Made by a program: the position numbers and the translations under genes
The notes under the pieces: generated by a model
Seen by the model: the letters and a program-made list of their open reading frames with translations, nothing else
What the model was told of the DNA's origin: nothing
Databases searched by the model: none
Source: an uncultured bacterium
Lineage (GTDB): Bacteria; Bacillota; Clostridia; Lachnospirales; Lachnospiraceae
NCBI GenBank assembly: GCA_947177425.1
Contig: CAMWUN010000004.1
Span: 59,088-123,087, forward strand
Length of the DNA stretch: 64,000 nt
Direction of reading: 5' to 3'
Shown: in pieces, positions 51,097 through 59,494 of the stretch
How the letters are laid out: each line of letters starts with the position of its first letter
Position numbering within the stretch: position 1 is the stretch's first letter

Positions 51097-53269
51097 TTTC
51101 TGTTACCTCCAGCACCCAATTGCTCCAGTTTACCAGCTTTAATCTTGAACACTGGTCTTTTGCCAGCATACCGAACTGATATATGCCGGCAGGAACCGCA
51201 TCCCTGCGCAGTTTTGCGGCAAACCCTGTTAAATCTGCATTAATCTGGTCTTTCAGATTATTCCTGATGTCCTGACGATACCTGTTGTCGATGGGAACCG
51301 CCCATATTCGTCCGCTCTCCTGATTTTTTAACAATAGCGTTTTTATATAACACGCGTTATCCCCACCGATTACAAAAGAATACCCCTGGAAATAATAGCC
51401 CATATCCGACTGAACCGGTTTCACTTTCCCTTTGTCGGGCGATACCCCGTACTGCCATTTGTAAATATCCATGGCACATTCCATGCCAATCCTTAAGCAT
51501 TTATCTTCCCTTGCCCCTGCCATCTGTCCTGTGCAGGGCTCCGCCTCCGACCAGGGCATGTCCAGCGTCACCTGATAGCGATAGGCCGGGGAGTATGTTG
51601 TTTCCAGCATATCCGTGGTAAGGCAGGGATGGTAGAAAGGATCCTGTCCATAAAGTTCCTGATGTCTTTCATAGAGAATATCTTTCTCCTTAAGGAGTCT
51701 TAGCTGCTTCTCTTCGGATTCCCCGTCGTTCCCCCTGCTGAAAGACTCATGGTGGTAGAGAACCACATCGTTTCTCACAACATTATAATATCCATTCTCA
51801 TAGACAGTGTAGCACAAATCCACATCATTGAAAGCCACCGCCAGCCCTTCGCAAAAGCCTCCCGCCTTATCAAAGACTGCTTTCCGTATCATCAGGCAGG
51901 CGCCTGTAACTGCCAGCATATTGTGGACGCCCCGGTTCATGCCGAAATAGTGCACTTCTTCATCGCTTAAAAACTGAAGCTTATGGGCCGGGCCAACCCG
52001 TAAATTGGTAATGCCTGCATGCTGGATTTTTGAAGAATCCGGGTACAGGAGTTTCACCCCCACAGCTCCAACATAGGGAAGCAGTGCCTTTTCCGTCATC
52101 AAATCCAGCCAGTCCGGCTGTATAATTTCCATATCATCATTCAGAAAAAGAACAAGTTCTCCCTCCGCCGCCTGTGCCCCCCTGTTACACATCTTTGAAA
52201 AATTAAAGGCCATGGGCTCATACAAATATTTACAGCAGAGTTTTCCAGACTTCTGCAGTGCTCTTACTTTTTCGGATATTTTCTCCCGGTTTTCCTCCCG
52301 GCTGCCATTATCCACCAGAATTATCTCAAACGGATACTCTGTCCGGGTTACTTCTATCAGGGAATCCAGGCACCGGAACAATACTTCCGGGTTATCTTTT
52401 GAGGGAATCACAATGGAAACCAGTGGCAAAGGCATCCCAGGCTGTTCTCTGACAATTTCCTCTGGCAGTTTCCATCCCTTTATCTGCTCATATCCATCTC
52501 TTTTACTGTGATACAATATCTGTCTGATATGGACTGCCGGCATCCTGCCACATTCATGCCCCGGCACAAAAGCCTGATACTTTTTCAGCAGTTTCCACAA
52601 AAATACATAAGAATCCGCCATATCCCCGGCGGCTCCATCCCCCTTACAGCTTCCCACATCCCCGGCGGCTTTCTTCTTCTCACGCAAGAAAATCTCTTTG
52701 GCTGCCGCCGTCCTGACCGCCACAAGCCCTCCGAAATAAAAGCCGGACAGGAAACGGTCAGGGGACCAGTCCGGTTTGAACCATGGTTTTACTCTTTCCC
52801 CATTCTCCAGAACATCCTCGTCCCCGTACGTCAAAACCGTATTTTCATTTTCGGAAAACGCTCTTCCAATCAGTCCAAAAGCAATTTCATTTACCTGCCC
52901 CTCATAAAACCAAAACAGAATAATGTCCGCTGCCGTCTCCTCCAAAATCTTTGTGGCATTTTTAAAAAAACTATGATAATTGACCAGCAGCATTTTTTTT
53001 CCAGCCGCTTCTATCAGCCGGCATTTTTCGTCAGATTCTGCATTATTTCCTTCATTTCCATTTTTTCTTCTGCCAAATTCTTCCATTTCAAAATCATTTG
53101 TCAGATTTTTAATTCTTTTGTCAGAAAAATAAGCTTCATGCGCAACTTTTTTTTCCAACTCCCGAATCCACCTGTCATAACTCAGGTTCTTATCCTTAAC
53201 TTCTTTTTCGTATATTTTATGTTGTCTTTCAATCAATATCTGTTTTAATTTCTGCTTCAAAAAAGCCAC
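51086..53269 (-). CDS. Large GT2 glycosyltransferase with accessory C-terminal domain
   Basis: A 727-residue protein. The N-terminal 275 residues include a GT2-like remnant (LTYGDEDVLENGERVKPWFK, PDWSPDRFLSGFYFGG) whose first nucleotide-binding strand is missing. A full GT-A domain follows (about 287-530): VSIVIPSKDNPEVLFRCLDS, LVDNGSREENRE, MAFNFSKMCNRGAQAAEGEL, FLNDDMEI and LAVAFNDVDLCYTVYENG. The last 170 residues form an unassigned, probably beta-rich domain (DNACYIKTLLLKNQESGRIW, VPAGIYQFGMLAKDQCSRLK). Translation begins at a GTG with GAGGGTG upstream, close behind an extended -10 promoter. It leads the GT2-GT2-mutase group of the locus. Confidence 0.87.
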   Translation of the reverse strand: MAFLKQKLKQILIERQHKIYEKEVKDKNLSYDRWIRELEKKVAHEAYFSDKRIKNLTNDFEMEEFGRRKNGNEGNNAESDEKCRLIEAAGKKMLLVNYHSFFKNATKILEETAADIILFWFYEGQVNEIAFGLIGRAFSENENTVLTYGDEDVLENGERVKPWFKPDWSPDRFLSGFYFGGLVAVRTAAAKEIFLREKKKAAGDVGSCKGDGAAGDMADSYVFLWKLLKKYQAFVPGHECGRMPAVHIRQILYHSKRDGYEQIKGWKLPEEIVREQPGMPLPLVSIVIPSKDNPEVLFRCLDSLIEVTRTEYPFEIILVDNGSREENREKISEKVRALQKSGKLCCKYLYEPMAFNFSKMCNRGAQAAEGELVLFLNDDMEIIQPDWLDLMTEKALLPYVGAVGVKLLYPDSSKIQHAGITNLRVGPAHKLQFLSDEEVHYFGMNRGVHNMLAVTGACLMIRKAVFDKAGGFCEGLAVAFNDVDLCYTVYENGYYNVVRNDVVLYHHESFSRGNDGESEEKQLRLLKEKDILYERHQELYGQDPFYHPCLTTDMLETTYSPAYRYQVTLDMPWSEAEPCTGQMAGAREDKCLRIGMECAMDIYKWQYGVSPDKGKVKPVQSDMGYYFQGYSFVIGGDNACYIKTLLLKNQESGRIWAVPIDNRYRQDIRNNLKDQINADLTGFAAKLRRDAVPAGIYQFGMLAKDQCSRLKLVNWSNWVLEVTENGK

Positions 53270-53288
53270 TTATGCACCCTCACTTTTC

Positions 53289-53297
53289 ATTTTAGCA
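53289..53297 (-). promoter_or_regulatory. Extended -10 promoter before the large GT2 gene
   Basis: On the minus strand TGC-TAAAAT gives an extended -10 about 20 bases before the GTG start, with TGATTT at a 17-base distance as a weak -35. The transcript leader would be about 15 bases. A small hairpin (CGGAC / GTCCG, near 53,360-53,384) precedes it without a T-run. Confidence 0.45.
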
Positions 53298-53386
53298 CAA
53301 AAAACAAAACCAAATCATATTCTAATTTATATTAGTCGAAAACCTTCCCAGATGGCAGGCCGGACAAAATGTCCGTCCCATAAATT

Positions 53387-55489
53387 TTAGAACACCCTCT
53401 TAACAGCCCCCATCATATCCCGGGCCATATCCTCCGGCACAGGGCTGACTTCCATTTCCACACTAAGTTCATTCTCAACATCCATGGCAAGTTCCGATAC
53501 CATGATGCACAGATTGGGATCCTGTGTATCAAAGACATAACAGCCGGGCTTCACCATTTTTCCATTTGTCTGGATATACTTTTTCTGGAAGGGCACATCC
53601 GCACCATTCAAATCAAGTTTTAAAATCTTCACCGCACAGGAACAATCCGCCGGGTCGATTCTAAGGGTCTTAACATTCCCGTCAAAAGGAATCTGCGCAC
53701 AGACAAGGCTTTCCCCCTCATATACATCAGGCATATAGTAAGAGTCTTCCTCCCGAAAGCCCTTTCCGTTATCGAAATAAATCTGGATTCTCTCATCCAG
53801 TATCTTCTTAAGATGGTGTTCCATAAGGGTTTTAGGCTCAATACAGTAAGTGCCTATCAACGACCGGATTTCCCCCATAGATTTTCTCTTTCCCGTCACT
53901 TGTTTTTGGAATTTTCCCTCTTTCCTCCTGTAACTCTCCGCCATCTTCTCGGTGACACCAAGTTTTTTCATAATGGAATCCAGGTCTAATTTATTCCGCT
54001 TCTCTTCCTCAAGGACATAGCAGTAAACTGCCCTGAAAGCAATCTCCTGAGCTGGTATCTGTCTTTTCATAGTCCATTCGTAATCAATAACCGTCCACCG
54101 GTCGCCATCTACCAGAATATTGGCAAATATCAGGTCATAATCTGTCACATCTTTGTCGCTGCCATAGGAAATCAGTTCATAATATCTGTCAAAAAGCCTG
54201 TGGAATTCCTCCATGTCATCCCGCTCCAGACATTCGTCCAGAAGTTCCTCCAGCGTAACGCCCTTTTCATAAGGAAACTGTGCATATCCCTCCTGTGTAA
54301 TCTGGCAGGCATTGATGGAAAGTCCGCTTCCCTCATACCTGTCCTTTAGAAGTTCATAAGCCTGCTTCATGCCCCTGATGTGCCCGGCCGCCTCCTGGTT
54401 CATTGGTATTTTTCGGACTACTCTGCCCTCCGGTGTATCCACAATATCCGTCCGCAGGGCGTATTTTCCCGCCCGGTCATTGGAATACTTCACATAGCAG
54501 GTATCTGCCTCCCCTCCTATCATCACCAGATAGGAATTGGAAAATATGTCAAACAGCCTGTCCTGTATGATTCCGTCAAACACATATTTTTCATTAAAAA
54601 GCACCATTCTGTCCCGGTCAAAGTTGCGTATATTATCCGTCAGTTCTCCCTGGTGGGGAAGCCGTCTGTCAGAATAAATCACCGTTGGGAATTTATAATC
54701 GGGATAGGGATAGTAAAAAGAATAATTCTCCACACCACAATTTCTAAAAATCTTTTCCAGCCCGGGCCGGGTAAAGGTTCTGGCGCTGCCGCCCTCCGGG
54801 TAGCCTTCCAGCCCACAGAAATATGCGCCTGCATGATCCTCCTGACAGCCTGCCCAATATTTTAGGCCAAACTTGTTCTCTATGGCTATCACGATACAGC
54901 CGCCTTTTTTTACATGCTTCATCATGGTCTTTAAAAAGTCTTCATAGGGCGTCTTCGTATGTATATAGGACTGGCCATACTCAAACACGCCAATCATGCA
55001 GGCAAAATCATAGTCCCTGGCAAGGGAAGGCTCAATATCGCTGAAATTTCCCACATAAATCTCAATATTATCCTTATCCTGGTTCCTGTAAGCATTGATG
55101 CGGCTTCTTTTTGCCGAAAGATCCACACAGGTGACGCTCTTTGCCTTATCCGCCAGTTTTTCTGTGATTGCGCCGCAGCCGGACCCGATTTCAAGAACCT
55201 TATCCGTAGATTTTATGGGAAGCCAGTCCACTATATTTCCCCTGAGGGTGGACAAATGGTATAAAATGGGCCAGCTTCTTCTTTCTTCTATTATAAAGGG
55301 ATACTCTACATATGCAGAATTCTTTACAATAGAAAGAATCTCGTCCTCTATTTCACCGTCACTATACAAATCTTTTCCCGGATAAAACTGATAATCTAAT
55401 TTTACCTTCCCTATCTGGGCCGGAAGCTTTGAGAGCAGTTCTTCCTCACTTAAATGAATGGGAGTATGCCTTTTTATTTCTTCACTCAT
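53387..55489 (-). CDS. Fused SAM methyltransferase and sugar-kinase-like protein (WbdD-like candidate chain terminator)
   Basis: Three parts in 700 residues. (a) A class I methyltransferase, about 60-290: motif I VLEIGSGCG (98-106), then SVTCVDLSAKR and the post-motif FACMIGVFEYGQ. (b) A kinase-like domain, about 300-500: VVRKIPMN with a candidate ATP lysine, a catalytic loop DVTDYDLIFANIL (D452, N457) and the metal site VIDYEW (D469). (c) A helical linker (500-560) and a C-terminal beta-rich domain (about 567-692; TLRIDPADCSCAVKILKLDL). In E. coli O9a, WbdD joins a methyltransferase and kinase to cap the O-polysaccharide and set its length. Here the gene starts 21 bases after wzt, whose product has a chain-binding domain. 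AAGGAAGCAGG precedes the ATG. The capping role is inferred. Confidence 0.72.
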   Translation of the reverse strand: MSEEIKRHTPIHLSEEELLSKLPAQIGKVKLDYQFYPGKDLYSDGEIEDEILSIVKNSAYVEYPFIIEERRSWPILYHLSTLRGNIVDWLPIKSTDKVLEIGSGCGAITEKLADKAKSVTCVDLSAKRSRINAYRNQDKDNIEIYVGNFSDIEPSLARDYDFACMIGVFEYGQSYIHTKTPYEDFLKTMMKHVKKGGCIVIAIENKFGLKYWAGCQEDHAGAYFCGLEGYPEGGSARTFTRPGLEKIFRNCGVENYSFYYPYPDYKFPTVIYSDRRLPHQGELTDNIRNFDRDRMVLFNEKYVFDGIIQDRLFDIFSNSYLVMIGGEADTCYVKYSNDRAGKYALRTDIVDTPEGRVVRKIPMNQEAAGHIRGMKQAYELLKDRYEGSGLSINACQITQEGYAQFPYEKGVTLEELLDECLERDDMEEFHRLFDRYYELISYGSDKDVTDYDLIFANILVDGDRWTVIDYEWTMKRQIPAQEIAFRAVYCYVLEEEKRNKLDLDSIMKKLGVTEKMAESYRRKEGKFQKQVTGKRKSMGEIRSLIGTYCIEPKTLMEHHLKKILDERIQIYFDNGKGFREEDSYYMPDVYEGESLVCAQIPFDGNVKTLRIDPADCSCAVKILKLDLNGADVPFQKKYIQTNGKMVKPGCYVFDTQDPNLCIMVSELAMDVENELSVEMEVSPVPEDMARDMMGAVKRVF

Positions 55490-55510
55490 AGCCTGCTTCC
55501 TTTCTGCTGT

Positions 55511-56818
55511 TCATATAGGTACATCTTTAACCCTCACTTTTGAATTGGTATCATAATATCCAACCGTATCTTTATCCGAAATCACCGTCATATTTAACAC
55601 ATCATACAGCCTGTGATAGACTTTGAAATCCTCGTTTTCATACCCTGTCACCCCAAGAGAAAGCAGATACTCTCCCCCCTGTAAGTCTATTTTCTGGGTA
55701 AAGGTAATCTCCTTGACGCTTCCCCCCGTAACCGGTTCCAAAAAAGCTTTCTCAAGCATGGTGTTGGTTCCTGTAATCTCCACGCCTTTGATATTTTTGA
55801 TGCTGAACGCAAAAATGGGCTCCGGGATGTCTGCCAAAAACCGCACCCTCATATGTATGCTGCAGTTCTGCCCTTTGATGATGGCGCTGGTATTCCTTCC
55901 CGCTTCGTCAGTCACATAATAGTCCTCTATTATAGCCGCTTTGGTTCCATATTCCAGTAGATCCGGGTTTATCATGGCTCCATGTTCTGTCGTGCCCTGA
56001 CCAGCTTTTGCCGCCGCAGCCGCACTGATATCTTTGTCTCCAAGAAGGTTCCCTTCCTTTTCCTCTGATAGAGGATACTGCCCTACCAATACCTGCTTGT
56101 AGGCATCAATCATTTCCTTAGGGCTTCCCTCACCCAGCTTGACCCCCTGATTCAGCAGCACAACCTTATCACAGTATTTGCTGATGCTGCTCAAATCATG
56201 GCTTACAAACAGGATTGTCTTTCCCATTTTCTTGAACTCTTCAAATTTATGATAGCATTTTGCCTGGAAAAACACATCTCCCACCGACAAAGCCTCATCC
56301 ACGATCAGAATTTCCGGCTCAATATTTATAGCTACAGCAAAAGCAAGCCGTACAAACATACCGCTCGAATAAGTCTTGACAGGCTGGTAAACGTAGTCCC
56401 CTATATCTGCAAATTCTAAAATATCATCCATTTTGGCCGCAATTTCTTTTTCGGAAAAGCCAATCATGGTGCCATTTAAGTAAACATTTTCAATGCCATT
56501 GTATTCCATATTAAATCCGGCGCCCAGTTCTAAAAGGGCGGAAATCCGGCCATTCACACTGACCTGCCCGCCAGAAGGATTTAAGACCCCTGTTATAATC
56601 TTCAATATGGTGGACTTTCCCGACCCATTGGTGCCGATAATCCCTACCGTCTCGCCCTGGCAGATGGTCATGTCCACTCCTTTTAGGGCATAATGTTCCT
56701 TATAACGCTTCTTCCGGGAAAGCCCCAGCGATTCTTTCAGCCGGTCCGAAGGTTTGTCATAAAGCTTGTACGCCTTTTCCAGTTTTTTTACCTGTATGGC
56801 AATCTTCTTCTCATCCAT
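55511..56818 (-). CDS. wzt: Polysaccharide ABC transporter ATPase with C-terminal carbohydrate-binding domain
   Basis: This subunit drives export of a finished lipid-linked polysaccharide. The ATPase domain (1-250) has Walker A GTNGSGKST (62-70), ALLELGAGFNMEYNGIENVY, the signature KTYSSGMFVRLAFAVA and Walker B ILIVDEALSVGD, all typical of the RfbB/TagH/RgpD group. A C-terminal domain of about 160 residues (about 275-435; IFAFSIKNIKGVEITGTNTM, GGEYLLSLGVTGYENEDFKV) matches Wzt_C, the beta-sandwich that binds the capped chain end. Many rhamnan ATPases of streptococci also carry such an extension. The permease gene lies 10 bases upstream and the methyltransferase-kinase gene follows. Confidence 0.93.
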   Translation of the reverse strand: MDEKKIAIQVKKLEKAYKLYDKPSDRLKESLGLSRKKRYKEHYALKGVDMTICQGETVGIIGTNGSGKSTILKIITGVLNPSGGQVSVNGRISALLELGAGFNMEYNGIENVYLNGTMIGFSEKEIAAKMDDILEFADIGDYVYQPVKTYSSGMFVRLAFAVAINIEPEILIVDEALSVGDVFFQAKCYHKFEEFKKMGKTILFVSHDLSSISKYCDKVVLLNQGVKLGEGSPKEMIDAYKQVLVGQYPLSEEKEGNLLGDKDISAAAAAKAGQGTTEHGAMINPDLLEYGTKAAIIEDYYVTDEAGRNTSAIIKGQNCSIHMRVRFLADIPEPIFAFSIKNIKGVEITGTNTMLEKAFLEPVTGGSVKEITFTQKIDLQGGEYLLSLGVTGYENEDFKVYHRLYDVLNMTVISDKDTVGYYDTNSKVRVKDVPI

Positions 56819-56828
56819 CCAATATCTC

Positions 56829-57860
56829 CTACAACACGTCTGCGAAGTGCACTTTCAGCCTTTTAAAAATCAGAGAACCAATACAAAACAGGGTAACTGT
56901 AAAAATCCAGAAATATGTGGAGGAATAAAAGTGCTCGAAAAACCATTCATCGCCGTAAATAGCATTCCGGTAGCCATTTACAATATAAACCAGAGGATTT
57001 AGTTTGAAAAGCGTAATAATATTATCGTTTCCCAGCATATCAATATTCCACAAAATAGGCGTTGCCCACATGCCCACCTGAAGGCCAATGTTAATAATCT
57101 GCGCCAAATCCTTAAAAAATACCACTACCGCACAGGTACAGTAACTCATGGCAAGCACCAGCACGAACAGGCAGAAGCTGTAATAGACCACCTGTATCGT
57201 ATAAATATTGGGATAATAGCCGTAAAACACTGCTACTACCAGAAGAACCGCCACAAAAAAAACATGGATAAAGGTTGCCGCAATCAGTTTAATAATCGGA
57301 AGGATACTGATATTAAACACAACCTTTTTTACCAGATAGCTGTATTCCAATAGCGCGCTGGTTCCATTCGTGATTGCTTCGGAGAAATAGAACCAGGGAA
57401 CAAGTCCTGCTGTTAAATGCAGCACATAAGGCACTTCCACCCCGCTTGCCACCAACTGGCTCCGGGTCTGGAATACCTTGTCAAACACAACCCAGTACAT
57501 AAGCACTGTCACCACAGGCTGCACCAGTGCCCATAAAAAACCAAGATAAGAGCCTGCATAACGCTTTTTAAAATCATTTTTGGCCAGCTTCCAGATTAAT
57601 TTCCTGCTCTGGAACAATTCCCTGGGAATGATAAACATCCTGTCGTAGTAAAGTCCAAAGATAATACATGCCAGCGTAAGCAGTGCGCAGGCGCAGAATT
57701 TCTTTAAATTTTCCGTGTGCTGGTCGGGAGCAAGAGGGTTATTGTGCAAAAGCACCATCGCCGCCACCAAAATACATATCCCGTAAAAAATACCAATACC
57801 TGCGGGCTTCGGCAGTTTTTTTAAATGAAACCCTTTCTTCTCTTTCAGGTTACTTTCCAT
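56829..57860 (-). CDS. wzm: Polysaccharide ABC transporter permease with N-terminal extension
   Basis: An integral membrane protein of the ABC-2 polysaccharide export family. From about residue 80 the text is standard (RELFQSRKLIWKLAKNDFKK, RYAGSYLGFLWALVQPVVTV, YVLHLTAGLVPWFYFSEAIT) with six helices ending at FTVTLFCIGSLIFKRLK. Unusually, about 80 residues precede this core, with two additional helices (about 22-40 and 55-70). Typical Wzm proteins are near 260 residues, this one 343. The extension could be a fusion or an anchor for a partner. The gene lies 4 bases after rmlC in a tight operon with wzt. Confidence 0.9.
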   Translation of the reverse strand: MESNLKEKKGFHLKKLPKPAGIGIFYGICILVAAMVLLHNNPLAPDQHTENLKKFCACALLTLACIIFGLYYDRMFIIPRELFQSRKLIWKLAKNDFKKRYAGSYLGFLWALVQPVVTVLMYWVVFDKVFQTRSQLVASGVEVPYVLHLTAGLVPWFYFSEAITNGTSALLEYSYLVKKVVFNISILPIIKLIAATFIHVFFVAVLLVVAVFYGYYPNIYTIQVVYYSFCLFVLVLAMSYCTCAVVVFFKDLAQIINIGLQVGMWATPILWNIDMLGNDNIITLFKLNPLVYIVNGYRNAIYGDEWFFEHFYSSTYFWIFTVTLFCIGSLIFKRLKVHFADVL

Positions 57861-57864
57861 ACTT

Positions 57865-58431
57865 TTATCCGTTCTCTCTGCTTTTTACATATTCTTTGAT
57901 ACCGCCCCACTTCTTGTCTTTATCGGACATAATAAGCTGGGTATCCGGCGTTATAGGCCATTTTACCCCTATATCCGGATCATCAAATTTCAATCCGCCC
58001 TCATCATTAGGATGATAAAAATCCGTACATTTATAGGCAAACTCCGCATAATCAGACAGCACGACAAACCCATGGGCAAAATTTTTAGGTATAAAAAACT
58101 GCTTTTTATTTTCCGCAGAGAGCACTACCCCATACCATTTTCCAAAGGTTGCCGAACCCGGCCTTAAATCCACCGCCACATCAAAGACTTCCCCGGATAT
58201 CACCCTCACCAGCTTGTCCTGGGGATGGTTAATCTGGAAATGAAGCCCCCGCAAAACATTTTTCACCGAAGAAGACTGGTTGTCCTGTACAAACACCTGG
58301 TCAATCCCCGCTTCTTTATAATCATTATAGTTGTAAGTCTCCATGAAATATCCCCGGGCATCTCCAAATACCGCAGGCGTAATCACCTTAAGCCCTTCAA
58401 TCTCACATGTTTCCACCGTAATCTTTCCCAT
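57865..58431 (-). CDS. rmlC: dTDP-4-dehydrorhamnose 3,5-epimerase
   Basis: The third enzyme of dTDP-L-rhamnose synthesis. The cupin core is complete: ARGYFMETYNYNDYKEAGID, FVQDNQSSSVKNVLRGLHFQ, HPQDKLVRVISGEVFDVAVD, RPGSATFGKW and FFIPKNFAHGFVVLSDYAEF. The catalytic His and Asp and the gating Tyr (YKCTDFYHPNDEGG) are present. The length of 188 residues is normal. AAAGGAAGAGGATTC precedes the ATG. It lies between rmlA and wzm. Confidence 0.95.
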   Translation of the reverse strand: MGKITVETCEIEGLKVITPAVFGDARGYFMETYNYNDYKEAGIDQVFVQDNQSSSVKNVLRGLHFQINHPQDKLVRVISGEVFDVAVDLRPGSATFGKWYGVVLSAENKKQFFIPKNFAHGFVVLSDYAEFAYKCTDFYHPNDEGGLKFDDPDIGVKWPITPDTQLIMSDKDKKWGGIKEYVKSRENG

Positions 58432-58523
58432 GAATCCTCTTCCTTTCTATGCATACTTCCAGTTAAAACCTTTGCTGCTCTCACCAAATGGGCAGGAATA
58501 TTGACTGCTCAAAAAATACTGTT

Positions 58524-59393
58524 TTACAGCCCTTCTGCTACTTCTTTCATATATTGTCCATAGTTTGTCTTCATAAGCGGCTCCGCCAGCTTCAAAAGCT
58601 GTTCCCTGCTGATAAACCCTCTCTTATAAGCAATCTCCTCTATACAGGAAATGTACAGCCCCTGACGCTTCTGGAAAGCTGCCACAAAATCAGATGCATC
58701 CAGAAGAGAGTCATGATTTCCTGTATCCAGCCAGGCAAATCCCCTCCCCAGGGTTTCCACATGAAGAGTCCCTCTGCGCAGATATTCATTATTAATGCTG
58801 GTGATTTCAATTTCCCCACGGGCCGAAGGCTTTACATTAGCGGCAATCTCCACCACATCATTATCATAAAAATAAAGGCCCGGCACTGCATAATTGCTTT
58901 TGGGATTTTCAGGCTTTTCCTCAATGGACAACGCTTTTCCTGTCTCGTCAAACTCAACTACCCCGTATTCCCTGGGGTCACGCACATAATAACCGAATAT
59001 AGTAGCGCCTTTTTCCCGAAGGGCTACTTCCCGCAGAACCCTTGAAAAACTCTGCCCATAAAAAATATTGTCCCCAAGCACCAGTGCAACATTATCCTTC
59101 CCTATAAAATCAGCCCCTATGATAAAGGCATCGGCAAGTCCTCTGGGCTGCTCCTGCACCGCATAGGAGAAGGACATGCCAAGCTGGCTTCCGTCCCCAA
59201 AAAGTTCCTCAAAGACAGGCAAGTCCCTGGGAGTTGATATAATCAGCACCTCCCTGATCCCTGCCAGCATCAGGATAGAAAGGGGATAATAAATCATCGG
59301 TTTGTCATAAACCGGCATAATCTGCTTGCTGATTGCCTTGGTCAGGGGATAAAGCCTTGTGCCTGACCCTCCTGCTAAAATAATTCCTTTCAT
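58524..59393 (-). CDS. rmlA: Glucose-1-phosphate thymidylyltransferase
   Basis: Makes dTDP-glucose from dTTP and glucose 1-phosphate, the first step to dTDP-rhamnose. The nucleotidyltransferase motif is [20 protein letters not shown] with [16 protein letters not shown], and further family text is [55 protein letters not shown]. It is complete at 289 residues. A promoter (TTTACA-18-TATACT) at 59,448-59,477 can start transcription of rmlA, rmlC, wzm, wzt and the methyltransferase-kinase separately from rmlB. Confidence 0.97.
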   Translation of the reverse strand: MKGIILAGGSGTRLYPLTKAISKQIMPVYDKPMIYYPLSILMLAGIREVLIISTPRDLPVFEELFGDGSQLGMSFSYAVQEQPRGLADAFIIGADFIGKDNVALVLGDNIFYGQSFSRVLREVALREKGATIFGYYVRDPREYGVVEFDETGKALSIEEKPENPKSNYAVPGLYFYDNDVVEIAANVKPSARGEIEITSINNEYLRRGTLHVETLGRGFAWLDTGNHDSLLDASDFVAAFQKRQGLYISCIEEIAYKRGFISREQLLKLAEPLMKTNYGQYMKEVAEGL

Positions 59394-59447
59394 AGCGCCC
59401 TCATTTCTGTAAGCTATTCTTACCTCTTAATACGCACAACTGTTAAT

Positions 59448-59490
59448 AGTATACCACAAAATGGAAGTGACTGTAAATCACTCCCATTTT
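59448..59490 (-). promoter_or_regulatory. Promoter overlapping a terminator-like hairpin between rmlB and rmlA
   Basis: TTTACA (59,472-59,477) and TATACT (59,448-59,453) on the minus strand are spaced by 18 bases. The same sequence forms a hairpin (AAAATGGGAGTGA / TCACTTCCATTTT, 59,458-59,490, one mismatch) just after the rmlB stop, followed by TTTTG. The -35 box sits in the loop. It may weaken read-through from rmlB and re-start transcription. Confidence 0.6.
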
Positions 59491-59494
59491 AATT

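Noticed and set aside
52508..53248. Plus-strand ORF of 246 codons opposite the large GT2 gene
   Set aside because: A shadow of the GT2 reading frame with no motif or start signal.
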